Below are positions 34,726 to 44,447 of a DNA stretch of 64,000 nt, one piece after another. Both the position numbers and the translations under genes were made by a program. The DNA lies in the NCBI GenBank assembly GCA_016191815.1, contig JACPVI010000022.1, positions 1-64,000 of the forward strand, given 5' to 3'. Below the pieces are notes generated by a model. It made no database searches. It was not told the DNA's origin and saw only the letters and a list, made by a program, of their open reading frames with translations. The DNA is from Myxococcales bacterium. GTDB lineage: Bacteria; Myxococcota; Myxococcia; Myxococcales; Myxococcaceae. Numbering within the stretch: position 1 is the first letter of the stretch; each line of letters begins with the position of its first letter.

Positions 34726-35924
34726 GCCTCGCGCGCGCGCGGGTGCCTTCGCCCCCCATCGCCCCATCGGCGGAATGGGCACGCGCCGAGCTGGCTTCAC
34801 TCGAGGCCCGAAGGCTGCTCCGGCGCCTCGAGCCGGTCGAATCGCGGCGGGGCGCGGTGGTGAGAGTCGGAGGGCGGGAGCTGGTCAACTTCTCCAGCAA
34901 CGACTACCTCGGGCTGGCCTCCGACCAGCGGCTGGCGGAAGCGGCCCGGCGAGCGCTCGCGGAGGGGGTCGGCGCCGGCGCCTCGCGCCTGATCTCGGGG
35001 GATCGCTCGGCCCATCACTCCCTCGAGGGGAGGCTGGCGGAGTTTGAGCGGGCCGAGGCGGCGGTGCTGTTCGGCAACGGCTACGCGGCCAACCTGGGCG
35101 TGCTCTCCGCGCTGTGCGGGGAGGGCGACGTCATCTTCTCGGACGAGCTGAACCACGCCTCCATCGTGGATGGCTGCCGGCTCTCCCGCGCGAGGACGGT
35201 GGTCTACCCGCACTGCGACCTGGAGGCGCTGGAGCGCTCGCTCCGGGCCGTCCCCGGCCGCCGCCGGTTGGTGGTCACCGACGCGGTCTTCTCGATGGAC
35301 GGGGACTTGGCACCGCTGGAGGGGCTGGTGAAGCTGTGCCGTGAGCACGGCGCGGCGCTGGTGGTGGACGAAGCCCACGCCACCGGAGTCCTCGGCCCTC
35401 GCGGCGAGGGGCTGTGCGAGGAGCTGGGCCTCTCGGCTTTCGTCGACGTGCGGGTGGGAACCCTGGGCAAGGCGCTCGGCGCCTACGGCGCCTACGCGGC
35501 GAGCTCGGCCCCAGTGCAAAAGCTGCTCGTCAACCGCGCCCGCTCGCTGGTGTTCTCCACTGCGCTTCCTCCCGCGCTGTGTGCGGCGGCCCAGCGGGCG
35601 GTGGAGTTGGTGGAGGCCGAGCCACAGCTGCGCGCCCGGCTCTGGAGGAACATCCGCGCGTTCGCCGCTGCGCTCAATAGGCTGGGAATCCCCGCGCGGC
35701 CGAGAAGCGCCATCTTCCCGGTAGTGCTGGGCGAGCCCGAGCGCGCCCTGGAGGCAGGCCAGCGGCTCGCGGAAGCGGGGCTTTGGGTGAAACCCATCCG
35801 GCCGCCCACCGTGCCCGAGGGCACCAGCCGGCTCCGCTTCGCCATCTCCGCCGCCCACAGCCTGGAGCACATCGAGCGAGTGGCTGCGGCCCTCGAGAAA
35901 GCGGGGCTGCGCGGTGAGCGCTGA
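34722..35924 (+). CDS. bioF: 8-amino-7-oxononanoate synthase
   Basis: 400 residues. A PLP enzyme joining pimeloyl-ACP/CoA and alanine in biotin synthesis. Typical features: [10 protein letters not shown] near residue 55, [52 protein letters not shown] and the PLP-Lys in [11 protein letters not shown] near residue 250. It overlaps bioB by 4 bases and bioA by 11, so it is translated in a coupled run. Confidence 0.96.
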   Translation: MSLARARVPSPPIAPSAEWARAELASLEARRLLRRLEPVESRRGAVVRVGGRELVNFSSNDYLGLASDQRLAEAARRALAEGVGAGASRLISGDRSAHHSLEGRLAEFERAEAAVLFGNGYAANLGVLSALCGEGDVIFSDELNHASIVDGCRLSRARTVVYPHCDLEALERSLRAVPGRRRLVVTDAVFSMDGDLAPLEGLVKLCREHGAALVVDEAHATGVLGPRGEGLCEELGLSAFVDVRVGTLGKALGAYGAYAASSAPVQKLLVNRARSLVFSTALPPALCAAAQRAVELVEAEPQLRARLWRNIRAFAAALNRLGIPARPRSAIFPVVLGEPERALEAGQRLAEAGLWVKPIRPPTVPEGTSRLRFAISAAHSLEHIERVAAALEKAGLRGER

Positions 35925-37266
35925 ACCCTCTCGCCACCAGCGCCTGCTCGAGTCGGACCGTCGCCACCTCTGGCATCCCTTCACCCAGATGCAGCTCTGG
36001 CCGGACGACCAGCCGCTGATCATCGAGCGCGCCGAGGGAAACTACCTCTTCGATGACCTCGGGAATCGTTACCTGGACGGCGTCTCCTCGCTCTGGGTGA
36101 CGGTGCACGGGCACCGGAAGCGGGAGCTCGACGACGCGGTGCGCGCGCAGCTCGAGAAGGTGGCCCACTCCACCCTGCTCGGCCTCACCTCGCCGCCGGC
36201 GATCGAGCTGGCGGAGAAGCTGGTGGCGCTCGCGCCGGAGGGACTGAGCAAAGTCTTCTATTCGGACAGCGGCTCCACCTCGGTCGAGGTGGCGCTGAAG
36301 ATGGCCTACCAGTACTGGAGGCAGAAGGGGCGGCCCGAGAAGCGGCGCTTCTGCGCGCTCGATAGCGCCTACCATGGCGACACGGTGGGCGCGGTCTCGG
36401 TGGGAGGCATGGAGCTTTTCCACGGCACCTTCCGAGGGCTGCTCTTCGAGGTGGAGCGCATCCCCGCCCCGCACGCGTATCGCTTCGCAGGAAGGGGAGA
36501 CTGCGGCGAGTGGTGCCTGCGCCAGGCGCAGCGGCTCTTCGAAGAGAAGGGCGGCGAGCTGGCCGCGCTGGTGGTGGAGCCATTGGTGCAGGGGGCGGCG
36601 GGGATGCTGGTGCAGCCCCAGGGCTTCCTCGCCCGCCTGGAAGCGCTCTGCCGAAAGCACGAGGTGCTGCTGGTCTGCGACGAAGTAGCCACCGGCTTCG
36701 GCCGCACCGGCACCATGTTCGCGGTGGAGCAGGAGGGCGTCCGCCCCGACTTCCTCTGCCTGGCGAAGGGCCTCACCGGCGGCTACCTCCCGCTCGCCGC
36801 CACGCTCACCACCGGCGAGGTGTACTCGGCCTTCCTCGGCGAAGCCGCGGAGCTGCGCACCTTCTTCCACGGGCACACCTACACCGGAAACCCGCTCGCC
36901 TGCGCGGCGGCGCTCGCCTCCCTCCGGCTGTTCGAGACCGAGCGCACCCTGGAGAAGGTGAAGCCCGCCGCCGCTGCGCTCGCCGAGGGCCTGGCAGAGG
37001 TCGCGCGGCTCGAGCACGTGGGCGAGGTGCGGCAGCGCGGGTTGATGGTGGGGGTCGAGTTGGTGAAGGACCGCCGCACCAAGCAGGAGTACCCCTACGG
37101 CGAGCGGATGGGCCACCGGGTTTGCCTCTCTCTGCGCAAGCGGGGAGTCCTCCTCCGGCCGCTGGGGAACGTGGTGGTGTTGATGCCGCCGCTCTCGCTC
37201 CAGGCGGAGGAGGCACGCCTGCTCGCCCGCGCGCTCCGCGACTCCATCGCCGAGGTGTGCGGCTGA
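35914..37266 (+). CDS. bioA: Adenosylmethionine-8-amino-7-oxononanoate aminotransferase
   Basis: 450 residues from GTG 35914. A class III PLP aminotransferase making 7,8-diaminononanoate with SAM as the amino donor. Evidence: [12 protein letters not shown] near residue 19, [36 protein letters not shown] with the cofactor Asp, and [20 protein letters not shown] with the PLP-Lys near residue 288. It overlaps the end of bioF and shares one base with the start of bioD. Confidence 0.96.
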   Translation: MSAEPSRHQRLLESDRRHLWHPFTQMQLWPDDQPLIIERAEGNYLFDDLGNRYLDGVSSLWVTVHGHRKRELDDAVRAQLEKVAHSTLLGLTSPPAIELAEKLVALAPEGLSKVFYSDSGSTSVEVALKMAYQYWRQKGRPEKRRFCALDSAYHGDTVGAVSVGGMELFHGTFRGLLFEVERIPAPHAYRFAGRGDCGEWCLRQAQRLFEEKGGELAALVVEPLVQGAAGMLVQPQGFLARLEALCRKHEVLLVCDEVATGFGRTGTMFAVEQEGVRPDFLCLAKGLTGGYLPLAATLTTGEVYSAFLGEAAELRTFFHGHTYTGNPLACAAALASLRLFETERTLEKVKPAAAALAEGLAEVARLEHVGEVRQRGLMVGVELVKDRRTKQEYPYGERMGHRVCLSLRKRGVLLRPLGNVVVLMPPLSLQAEEARLLARALRDSIAEVCG

Positions 37267-37952
37267 TGAGCTCGAGGCCGAGCCCGCCGCCGCTGCGGAT
37301 GTTCGTCACCGCCACCGACACCGGAGTGGGCAAGACCGAAGCCGCCTGTGCCTTGCTCTCGCTCCTGGCTGACCGCGGGCTTCGGCCGGCGCCCTTCAAG
37401 CCATACGAGAGCGGATGCGCGGATCCGCGCCGCCCCCCCGACGCGCTGGCGCTAAGGAAGGCCGCCCAAAGCGACGACGAGCTCGCGCTCGTCTGTCCCC
37501 ACCGCTTCCGCCTGCCCCTGGCCCCGGGAGTCGCCGCCGCGCGCGAGGGCCAGGAGCCGTCCTTCCGCCAAACCCTTGCCGCCTGGAGGTCCTTCCGCGG
37601 GCGGCCAGTCGTCGCCGAGGGCGCCGGCGGGCTGCTCGTGCCCATCGACTCGAAGCATGAGGTGGTCGACCTGATCCGCGCGCTCCGCCTGCCGGTGCTG
37701 CTGGTGGCGAGGGCGGGGCTAGGGACGCTCAACCACACCTCGCTGTCGCTCGAAGCGCTGCGAAAGCGGCGCATCGAGACGCGGGCGGTGCTGCTGGTGA
37801 GAGGCGCGAGGGGGAGCGACGAATCGGAGCGCGAAAATTCCGCGCTCATCCGGGAGCGCCACCGGGTCGAAGTGCTCGGCCCGGTGCCTTTCCTAAGGCG
37901 CGCCAGCGAGCGCCGGGCGGCCTTCCGGCGAGCGCTCTCGCCGCTGCTCTAG
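37266..37952 (+). CDS. bioD: Dethiobiotin synthetase
   Basis: 228 residues. An ATP-dependent enzyme that closes the ureido ring of dethiobiotin. The P-loop TDTGVGKTEA is at residues 17-26. FKPYESGCADP gives the substrate Lys, and VAEGAGGLLVPI near residue 117 is conserved. It is the last gene of the bioB-F-A-D set. Its end overlaps the convergent zinc-ribbon gene by four bases. Confidence 0.94.
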   Translation: MSSRPSPPPLRMFVTATDTGVGKTEAACALLSLLADRGLRPAPFKPYESGCADPRRPPDALALRKAAQSDDELALVCPHRFRLPLAPGVAAAREGQEPSFRQTLAAWRSFRGRPVVAEGAGGLLVPIDSKHEVVDLIRALRLPVLLVARAGLGTLNHTSLSLEALRKRRIETRAVLLVRGARGSDESERENSALIRERHRVEVLGPVPFLRRASERRAAFRRALSPLL

Positions 37953-38368
37953 GCCCCGACGGCGATGGCGAAGATGGCGATCGCGAAGGCCAGCATGAGC
38001 GCCACGGCGATCAGCACGAGCTGCCCGTAGCCGAGCACCAAGCCGGTGTTGGCAAGGGCGAGGCCGTCCATCCGCCCACCGGAGACGCGGATCTCGTTCC
38101 GCGCGTGGTGCCCGGCGACGATCGCCACCAGCGCTCCGACGAAGGGAAGGGCCACGTAGCTCAAGACGCCGAAGGCCAGGCTAACCACCGCGCTCGAGCT
38201 GGTGGGAGCGGTGCGCGGTGCGGGCGCTACTTGCCGGGGAGCGGCGGCCTGCACGCGCGAGTCCGCCTCGCAGCGCATCACCTTCTCGCCTTCCGGCGTC
38301 ACCTCGCCGCAGCTTGGGCAGAACAGCCTTCCGGGGGCCAATCGACCATCGCAGGTTCCGCAGAGCAT
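37949..38368 (-). CDS. Zinc-ribbon protein with DUF4190-like membrane domain
   Basis: 139 residues. CGTCDGRLAPGRLFCPSCG at the N-terminus is a four-cysteine zinc ribbon. Two hydrophobic segments at about 65-87 and 108-137 enclose AGHHARNEIRVSGGRMDGLA, the signature of DUF4190 membrane proteins. The function of such small inner-membrane proteins is unknown. The ATG at 38368 was chosen because the ribbon begins directly after it. Confidence 0.8.
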   Translation of the reverse strand: MLCGTCDGRLAPGRLFCPSCGEVTPEGEKVMRCEADSRVQAAAPRQVAPAPRTAPTSSSAVVSLAFGVLSYVALPFVGALVAIVAGHHARNEIRVSGGRMDGLALANTGLVLGYGQLVLIAVALMLAFAIAIFAIAVGA

Positions 38369-38588
38369 CTTTTCTCCTCGCGAACAGCCGGCCCTACGAA
38401 AGTGCCGCCGTGCGATTGCGGCGTCGGTGCGCGCGCCGGTTTCTTGCGCCCGAGCCGCGGTTGATCCTGCGCGCGGGGAGGCAACAGGGGTGTGCTTCCC
38501 ACCCCGGAGCAGATCAACTTCTTTTCGCTCTCTGGTGCGCGGTCGCGAATTGGACGGGGGAGGCGATCCGCGCGACAACGCTCGGCGC

Positions 38589-38867
38589 ATGGCTCAGATC
38601 ATTGACCTCTCGATCGTCGCGGATGCCAAGCGGTACTTTCACAAGCTGCTCGACCGGCGCGGCATCGCCTACTTCCTCCGGAAGGAAGGCCACCAGCTCT
38701 TCCAGATCGAGCAATCGAAGGTGGAGATGGTGGTCCGGACTGCCGCCCGGGCCCGCCCGGCGCACATGCCGCGGCCGCCGATTCACGCGGTGGACCGCGC
38801 CCGCAAGGAGATCCGCCGGGAGCTGATCCGCCGGGTGGTGCAGGCGATGCTGCAGACCGGCCTGTAG
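38589..38867 (+). CDS. Small basic hypothetical protein
   Basis: 92 residues, with no signal or membrane segment. The N-terminal half has IDLSIVADAKRYFHKLLDRR and a short beta-like FQIEQSKVEMVV. The C-terminal half is highly basic and helical (ARKEIRRELIRRVVQAMLQT), which could bind nucleic acid. It is divergent from the zinc-ribbon gene. I do not recognise the family. Confidence 0.6.
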   Translation: MAQIIDLSIVADAKRYFHKLLDRRGIAYFLRKEGHQLFQIEQSKVEMVVRTAARARPAHMPRPPIHAVDRARKEIRRELIRRVVQAMLQTGL

Positions 38868-38975
38868 GCCTGGCCTCGCCTCGGTCGGGCCTCCGCTCTG
38901 CTCGGCCCGGACGGGCTCACGCCCGGCTCGACGGTGGGCTCCGGCAAGGTGGCGTCGCGCGGTACAGTCTCCCCT

Positions 38976-40157
38976 GTGGCTTTCTCTCGCCGCACCGGAT
39001 GGGACCGCCGGCCGAACCCGCTCGCGGAGCGGCTGGAGGCCTTGCGGCGCACCGGCGTTCCGCTGGTGGACCTCACCGAGTCGAATCCCACCCGCTGCGA
39101 GCTGGAGTACCCCAAGCAGCTCCTCGATGCCCTGGCCGCGCCGGAGGCGATGGCCTACGAGCCCGACCCGCGCGGGCTGCTCACCGCGCGGGAGGCGATC
39201 TGCCGGCACCTGGCAGGGCAGGGCGCCCAGGTGGAGCCGGACCAAGTGCTCATCACCGCCTCCAGCAGCGAGGCCTACGCCTTCCTCTTCAAGCTGCTGT
39301 GCGATCCGGGCGACGAGGTGCTGCTCCCCAGTCCGAGCTACCCGCTCTTCGACTTCTTGACCGGGCTCGAATCCGTGCAGCCGAGGCCGTACGTGCTCTC
39401 CTTCGAGGGGCGGTGGAGGCTTCACGCCTCGCTGCTCGCCGAGGCCGCGGGACCGCGCAGCAGGGCGGTGCTGTCGGTGAGCCCGGGAAACCCCACCGGC
39501 AGCTTCCTCCACCGGGCAGAGCTGGCGGAGCTCGCCGCGCTGTGCGCCGAGCGAGGTTGGGCGCTGATCGTGGACGAGGTGTTCGCCGACTACGGCTTCG
39601 GAGAAGACCCCGAGCGGGTGGGCTCGGTGGCGGGCCTCGAGCTGCCCGCGCTGACCTTCTCGCTGGGAGGGCTGTCCAAGAGCGCCTGTCTTCCGCAGCT
39701 CAAGCTCTCCTGGCTCGTCGCCTCCGGGCCGAAGGAGCAAGTGGGAGAGGCGATGGACCGCCTCGAAGTCGTAGCGGACACCTACCTGTCGGTGGCCACG
39801 CCGGTGCAGCATGCTCTGCCTGGCCTCTTCTCGCGCACGGCCGGGGTGCGGGAGCAACTGAAGGCGCGAATCGCCGAGAACCGCGCGCTGCTCGAGAAGG
39901 CTCGGCCGCCGGGGGCGAGCTGGTCGGTGCAGGAAAGCGAGGGAGGCTGGTACGCAGTCCTGCGCATCCCTGCGGAGCCCGGGGAGGAGAAGGTCTGCCT
40001 CGCGCTGCTCGACCGCGGAGTGGTGGTGCACCCCGGCTTCTTCTACGACTTCCCGCGCGGCGCCCATCTGGTCGTCTCGCTCATCCCGCCGCCAGCCGCC
40101 TTCGCCCGGGGAGCGTCCTTGCTGGCAGGTGTCCTGAGCGGGCCGGTCCCAGGTTGA
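38976..40157 (+). CDS. PLP-dependent class I/II aminotransferase
   Basis: 393 residues from GTG 38976. Fold type I features are LTESNPTRC near residue 33, SSEAYAFLFKLLCDPGDEVL, VSPGNPTGS near residue 170, VDEVFADYGF near residue 198 and the PLP-Lys in LGGLSKSACLPQLKLSWLVA near residue 230. It resembles aspartate/alanine-type aminotransferases. An earlier in-frame start at 38934 would add 14 residues without similarity. The substrate is not predictable and neighbours give no pathway. Confidence 0.88.
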   Translation: MAFSRRTGWDRRPNPLAERLEALRRTGVPLVDLTESNPTRCELEYPKQLLDALAAPEAMAYEPDPRGLLTAREAICRHLAGQGAQVEPDQVLITASSSEAYAFLFKLLCDPGDEVLLPSPSYPLFDFLTGLESVQPRPYVLSFEGRWRLHASLLAEAAGPRSRAVLSVSPGNPTGSFLHRAELAELAALCAERGWALIVDEVFADYGFGEDPERVGSVAGLELPALTFSLGGLSKSACLPQLKLSWLVASGPKEQVGEAMDRLEVVADTYLSVATPVQHALPGLFSRTAGVREQLKARIAENRALLEKARPPGASWSVQESEGGWYAVLRIPAEPGEEKVCLALLDRGVVVHPGFFYDFPRGAHLVVSLIPPPAAFARGASLLAGVLSGPVPG

Positions 40158-40189
40158 GCTTTCGATGCGGGCCGCATACTTTGTCTGAC

Positions 40190-40456
40190 ATGAAGGACGC
40201 GGTGATGACCGTCCGGGTTCCCGCGCGCACGCGACGCCGCATCGAGGCGCTCGCCCGGAAAGAGGGCCGCTCGCTGTCCCAGGAGGTGGAGCGTCTGCTG
40301 GAGCAGGCGATCGGCGAGGTAGCCTCGGGCCGCAGGCGGGGCGCTCGAAGCCTCGCCGGTGCCTTGCGCGGCGGCCGCGCGCCCTCCCTCTCCGAGTGCG
40401 GAGAAGTGCGTCGCCTCCTTTCGGCCGCGCTCGCCGCACGAGGCGCCGACGTGTGA
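40190..40456 (+). CDS. Ribbon-helix-helix antitoxin of a VapBC-type module
   Basis: 88 residues. VMTVRVPARTRRRIEALARK followed by EGRSLSQEVERLLEQAI is a ribbon-helix-helix DNA-binding domain. The C-terminal 45 residues (ARSLAGALRGGRAPSLSECG) are likely the toxin-binding tail. Its stop overlaps the toxin start (GTGTGA). Antitoxins of this kind bind their own promoter and neutralise a PIN toxin. Confidence 0.8.
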   Translation: MKDAVMTVRVPARTRRRIEALARKEGRSLSQEVERLLEQAIGEVASGRRRGARSLAGALRGGRAPSLSECGEVRRLLSAALAARGADV

Positions 40457-40845
40457 CCGCCTTCGTGGCCGACACCCACGCCCTGCTGTGGCACCTGATG
40501 GAGCCTCGGCGCCTCGGGCGAGGAGCCAGGCGAGCATTCGCGGCCGCCGATGCCGGCCGCACGCTGTGCTACGTGCCGGCCATCGTGCTGGTCGAAGCCT
40601 GGCTCCTGCACGAGCGGGGTCGGACCCGCGTGGGAGCGGCGCAAGTCCTGGCGACTCTTGCCGCTCACCCCGGCTACTCGCTCCTCCCGCTGGACGCCGA
40701 GCAAGTGGTGGAGTTCGGAGGTCACCCGGCGGTGCGCGATCCGATGGATCGCCTCATTCTCTGCGCCGCGCTGGTGACCGGCTCGAAGCTCGTCAGCGCC
40801 GACGGTCAACTGGGCGGGCAAGGCGTCGAGGTGGTGTGGGACTGA
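40453..40845 (+). CDS. vapC: VapC-type PIN-domain toxin
   Basis: 130 residues from GTG 40453. The PIN active-site acids are visible: Asp in VADTHALLWHL near residue 6, Glu in IVLVEAWLLHE near residue 47, Asp in AVRDPMDRLILCAALVT near residue 100, and Asp in VSADGQL. These bind magnesium and cut RNA, commonly tRNA. Directly coupled to the antitoxin gene. Confidence 0.88.
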   Translation: MTAFVADTHALLWHLMEPRRLGRGARRAFAAADAGRTLCYVPAIVLVEAWLLHERGRTRVGAAQVLATLAAHPGYSLLPLDAEQVVEFGGHPAVRDPMDRLILCAALVTGSKLVSADGQLGGQGVEVVWD

Positions 40846-40894
40846 GGCGCGCGAGATGGAGACGAGACCACCGCCGGAGAAGTAAGAAGCTCTC

Positions 40895-42148
40895 ATGCTT
40901 GGCTTGCTCGTGGCATCGGCGCTGGCCGCCGGTGAGGCGAAGATCGCGGTAATGACCCTGGAGGCCGGCGAGGGCGTGCCGGAGAAGACGGCCTCCGCCA
41001 TCACCGAGGCGGTGATCGCCGAGTTGCGCCGCCTCCCCAACGTCCGCGCGGTGACCCCAGCGGAGATCGCCACCCTGCTCAGCTTCGAGCGGCAGCGGCA
41101 GCTCCTCTCCTGCAAGGAGGACGCAAGCTGCATGGTGGAGCTGGGCGCCGCGCTCGGGGTGAGCCGGCTCTTGATGGGCAGCGTCGCCAAGCTCGGCCGG
41201 AGCTGGCTCGTCCACTTGAAGCTCATCGACGCGGAGAAGGGTGCCGCGGTCGCGCAGTCGGATCGGAGGTTGAAGGACAAGTCGATCGACGACGTGCTCG
41301 ACTCGCTTCCGGCGATGGTGGCCGAGCTGTTCGGCAAGTCGCTCATACCGCCCGAGCCGCCATCTGCGGTCGGCACCGCGCCTCCAACGCAGGGGCCAGC
41401 GCCCGCCACCTCCGTCTCTCCTCGGGAGCCCGGCGGCGTGGACGAGCCGTACCCAGGCGATGTTCGCCCGAAGCTGGCGCTCGTCCACGACGGGAAGGGC
41501 CACTATCTCGCCTTTACGCCGTACGCGGGGCTCGAGACTCCGCTGTTCGCAGGAGACGGTGAGAGCTTCTGGGAGCAGCGGATCGGCGGGGGCGGCGCCC
41601 AGGGCGACACCCAGTTCGACCTGGTGTTCTGGGACCCGCGCTTTCCTGCCGGCTACCAGCGCAGCTTCGACTTCAAGGAAGGCAAGTACACCCTGCAGTG
41701 CGGTGAAGCCGTCTACCCCTACCCGCCGGTGCCGCAGAAGGCCGCGGTGCCCCTGCTCAAGAAGGCGAAGCTCTTCAAGCCAAGGTGGAGGCGCTCCGTC
41801 CAGGCGCTGGCGCGGGACGACGCCGGCACCTACTACCTGGTGGACGGACCGCGCGAAGAAAAGGACGAGTCGCGCAAGCTCCGCCTCTTCGTGGGCCCCC
41901 GAGGGCGGCTCCGCGAGCTACCCCTCGATGACTCCATCCAGGATGCGAAGGGGCTCCTGCTCCTCTCCGCCGAGGGTCGCCTGCGAGTCCCGCCCCGCGG
42001 CGAGCACGCCGAGTGGATCACTCCCGGAGGGAAGCTCGAGCTGAGCAACTTCGAGCTCGGCCCCCGGGAGGCGAAGCTGGTCTACGGCGAGCTGGGGCTC
42101 TACAAGGGCGAGCCGCTGAGGACCGCCTGCGACCCGTACCTGCCCTGA
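40895..42148 (+). CDS. Exported CsgG/TolB-like domain protein
   Basis: 417 residues. MLGLLVASALAAGEAKIAVM is a short signal-like start. Residues 20-145 resemble the alpha/beta CsgG/TolB-N-like domain found in myxobacterial proteins that count stress or cell state (ITEAVIAELRRLPNVRAVTP, CMVELGAALGVSRLLMGSVA). A Pro-rich linker follows and then a beta-rich C-terminal half with YLAFTPYAGLE. It abuts the convergent ligand-binding gene with no gap. Function unknown. Confidence 0.65.
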   Translation: MLGLLVASALAAGEAKIAVMTLEAGEGVPEKTASAITEAVIAELRRLPNVRAVTPAEIATLLSFERQRQLLSCKEDASCMVELGAALGVSRLLMGSVAKLGRSWLVHLKLIDAEKGAAVAQSDRRLKDKSIDDVLDSLPAMVAELFGKSLIPPEPPSAVGTAPPTQGPAPATSVSPREPGGVDEPYPGDVRPKLALVHDGKGHYLAFTPYAGLETPLFAGDGESFWEQRIGGGGAQGDTQFDLVFWDPRFPAGYQRSFDFKEGKYTLQCGEAVYPYPPVPQKAAVPLLKKAKLFKPRWRRSVQALARDDAGTYYLVDGPREEKDESRKLRLFVGPRGRLRELPLDDSIQDAKGLLLLSAEGRLRVPPRGEHAEWITPGGKLELSNFELGPREAKLVYGELGLYKGEPLRTACDPYLP

Positions 42149-43579
42149 CTACTTCTCCGGCGCGGCGATGGTCTTCACCGTGGCAAAGGAGCCTCCGGTC
42201 GCGGTGCTCACCTGCCACAGCTCGATGGGCGAGGCGGCCTCTCCGGTGGCCGGATCGAAGTTGAGCTTCCCGCTCGCGCCCTCGATGTCGATGGAGTTGC
42301 CGCTCTGGAGCGCCGCCTTCGCCGGGGTGAACTCTCCGGGCGTCAGCTTGAAGACGGGACCGAGGGAGAGCTTGGTGAGCCCCTCGGCAATCCGTTCTCC
42401 GGTCACCGGCTGGCTCCCATCCGCGCCGACCGCGTAGGCCGCGCCCAAGGCCAAGACGTACATCGCGTCGTAGCTGTGGGCGGTGAAGGAGTAGTCCTCC
42501 GCCTTCACTTGGTACTTGGCGAGGAAGCGCTCGCTGAACGACTGGAAGGCCGCGCCCGCTCCCTGCGCCGGAGCCGTCCCGTAGGCGGCGTCGAGCTCGC
42601 CCGCGGGAGAGCCCGACACCAGCGTCGGATCCTTGGCGCTGTCGGTGAAGAGCCAGCGATGCCCCGAGGCCTTGGTGAGGTTCGCCTTCTGCGCTGCCGC
42701 GGTGGTGACGCGGACCGCGTCGTCGGGGAAGGCGATCAGCACCGTCGCCTGCGGCCCGAAGCTGGAAAGCCCGTTCACCGCCGCGTTCACCTCACCGTTG
42801 CGCGAATACTGGAAGCTGCGGATCTCCCGGGGCGGCTGATTGAAGCGTTCCGCCAGCACCTCCTTGAGGCCCTGCCCGTAGGGGTCGTCGAGGTAGACCA
42901 CCCCCACCTTGGTGACCGGGGTAATCGGCGGGTTGCACTCCGGCGAAGGGCATCCGGCAATCAGCAGATCCGCGATGACTCGTCCCTGAATCGCGTCCGA
43001 CGGAGCCGTCCTCCACACCAGCCCGGTGGAGCCCGAGCCCTTGTCCGGCAGGAAGGTGATCTCCGGGCTGGTGGCGGTCGCGGTCATGATCAAGGTGCCA
43101 CGCGGTACCGTCTCTTGCTGGGCGGCGATGGTCTGCGAGCTGCCGGAGGTGATCACCGCCGGCGCCAAAAGCTCCTCGGCGAGCCAGGTTGCCTGCTGCT
43201 TGATCCGATCCTTGTCCCCGGCGGTGTCGCACACGTAGAGCGCGAAGGGCCTCCCGGCCACTCCGTCGCGCTGGTTCACCTCTTCCAGCGCGAGCGCCAT
43301 CGCGTTGAGCCCCTGCTTCTCGGATTCGTCCTTCTGCCCGCTCGAGAGGTCCCCGCCCAAGCTGATCGGCAGCGCGGCGGCGAGCGCGATCCGCCGCGGG
43401 TTGTCCGTCGCGCCCAGGCTTTGGTTGCACCCCTCCGGCTGCCGGATGCAATAGCGCTGGAGGCAGACCGCACCGCCGGCGCACTCCGAGTCCTTGGCGC
43501 ACTCCTCGAACCCGCGCGCGGTGACGAAGCTGCAACCCGCCGCCGTCCCCACAGCCAATGCGATGAGCACCCTCGCCAT
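42149..43579 (-). CDS. Lipoprotein receptor-ligand-binding (periplasmic binding) protein
   Basis: 476 residues. The lipoprotein signal is MARVLIALAVGTAAGC, Cys16. A short Cys-rich part CAKDSECAGGAVCLQRYC follows, similar to modules seen in myxobacterial lipoproteins. Residues 60-470 are a two-lobed periplasmic-binding domain of the branched-chain amino acid/receptor type (ALAAALPISLGGDL, VYLDDPYGQGLKEVLAERFN). No ABC permease or ATPase is nearby, so it may be a sensor or orphan binding protein. Its start shares one base with the stop of the upstream TPR gene. Confidence 0.85.
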   Translation of the reverse strand: MARVLIALAVGTAAGCSFVTARGFEECAKDSECAGGAVCLQRYCIRQPEGCNQSLGATDNPRRIALAAALPISLGGDLSSGQKDESEKQGLNAMALALEEVNQRDGVAGRPFALYVCDTAGDKDRIKQQATWLAEELLAPAVITSGSSQTIAAQQETVPRGTLIMTATATSPEITFLPDKGSGSTGLVWRTAPSDAIQGRVIADLLIAGCPSPECNPPITPVTKVGVVYLDDPYGQGLKEVLAERFNQPPREIRSFQYSRNGEVNAAVNGLSSFGPQATVLIAFPDDAVRVTTAAAQKANLTKASGHRWLFTDSAKDPTLVSGSPAGELDAAYGTAPAQGAGAAFQSFSERFLAKYQVKAEDYSFTAHSYDAMYVLALGAAYAVGADGSQPVTGERIAEGLTKLSLGPVFKLTPGEFTPAKAALQSGNSIDIEGASGKLNFDPATGEAASPIELWQVSTATGGSFATVKTIAAPEK

Positions 43580-44400
43580 CAGAACCTCACCGACAGCCCC
43601 GCCCCCGAGGGCGCCGGCAGAAAGGTGACCGACACCTCCTTGGCTGGCGCCGGCTCACCCTTGGGGTAGAGGACCACCGCCGCCACCGCCGCCGCCACGC
43701 CCACCCCGAAGCCGACGTCGGCCAAGAGCGCCTTGCCGCGGGTCTCCGCCTCGAGTCGCTTCTTCGAATCCACGTTCGAGGCCTCGGTGAAGCTCTTCTT
43801 CGACGCCTGCGCGCCCAGGCCGAAGAAAGCGCCTGCCCCCAGCCCCGCCACCGCCACTCCGCCGGAGATGAAGGACAAGGTCCGGCCCAGGCTCCTGCTC
43901 CGCTCTCGCTGTTCGGCCTCCGCGCGCTGCTTGGCCTCCAGCTCCTCCGTCTGGCGCTTGGCCGCATCGGCCTCGCCTCTCAGCTTCTCCTGCGCGGCGC
44001 GGGACTCCTCCTCGAGGCGCTGCCGTTCCTTCTCCCGCTGCTCCCTCGCCGCTTGCTCCTTGGCGATCAGCCCCCGCAGCCGGTCCATCGCCAGGTTGGC
44101 CCGCTTCAGTAGCTCTGGGTCGGCGTCCTCCATCGAGACGTAGCGACGGTAGAACTCCAGGGACTTCTCGAGGTCCCCGGCCTGGTCGTAGGCGCGGGCG
44201 ATGTTGTAGATGAGCTTCGAGTTGGGAGCCTGCTCGTGGGCCTTGAGGAGCAGCTCCGCCGATTCGCGGTACTTGCCCTGCTCGTAGAGCTGCCCGGCCT
44301 CCTTGATCAGCTCGGCGGCGCGCCTCTGTCCCTTGGAGGCGGCGTGCGCTCCGGCCGAGAGCAGCGCGCACGCGGCGCAGACAGCGGCAGAGAGCCCCAT
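43579..44400 (-). CDS. Exported TPR and coiled-coil membrane protein
   Basis: 273 residues. A signal peptide (ACALLSAGAHA) precedes a TPR region with AGQLYEQGKYRESAELLLKA and IARAYDQAGDLEKSLEFYRR. Residues 110-170 are a Glu/Arg/Gln coiled coil. Two hydrophobic stretches follow (ISGGVAVAGLGAGAFFGLG and VGVAAAVAAVVLYP). This arrangement is common in myxobacterial envelope proteins. Its stop overlaps the ligand-binding gene start (TGATG), suggesting the two work together. Confidence 0.75.
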   Translation of the reverse strand: MGLSAAVCAACALLSAGAHAASKGQRRAAELIKEAGQLYEQGKYRESAELLLKAHEQAPNSKLIYNIARAYDQAGDLEKSLEFYRRYVSMEDADPELLKRANLAMDRLRGLIAKEQAAREQREKERQRLEEESRAAQEKLRGEADAAKRQTEELEAKQRAEAEQRERSRSLGRTLSFISGGVAVAGLGAGAFFGLGAQASKKSFTEASNVDSKKRLEAETRGKALLADVGFGVGVAAAVAAVVLYPKGEPAPAKEVSVTFLPAPSGAGLSVRF

Positions 44401-44447
44401 GGCCCCGGGAGACTACCGCCCTTCGCACCGCTTGGGTGCCAACTTCG

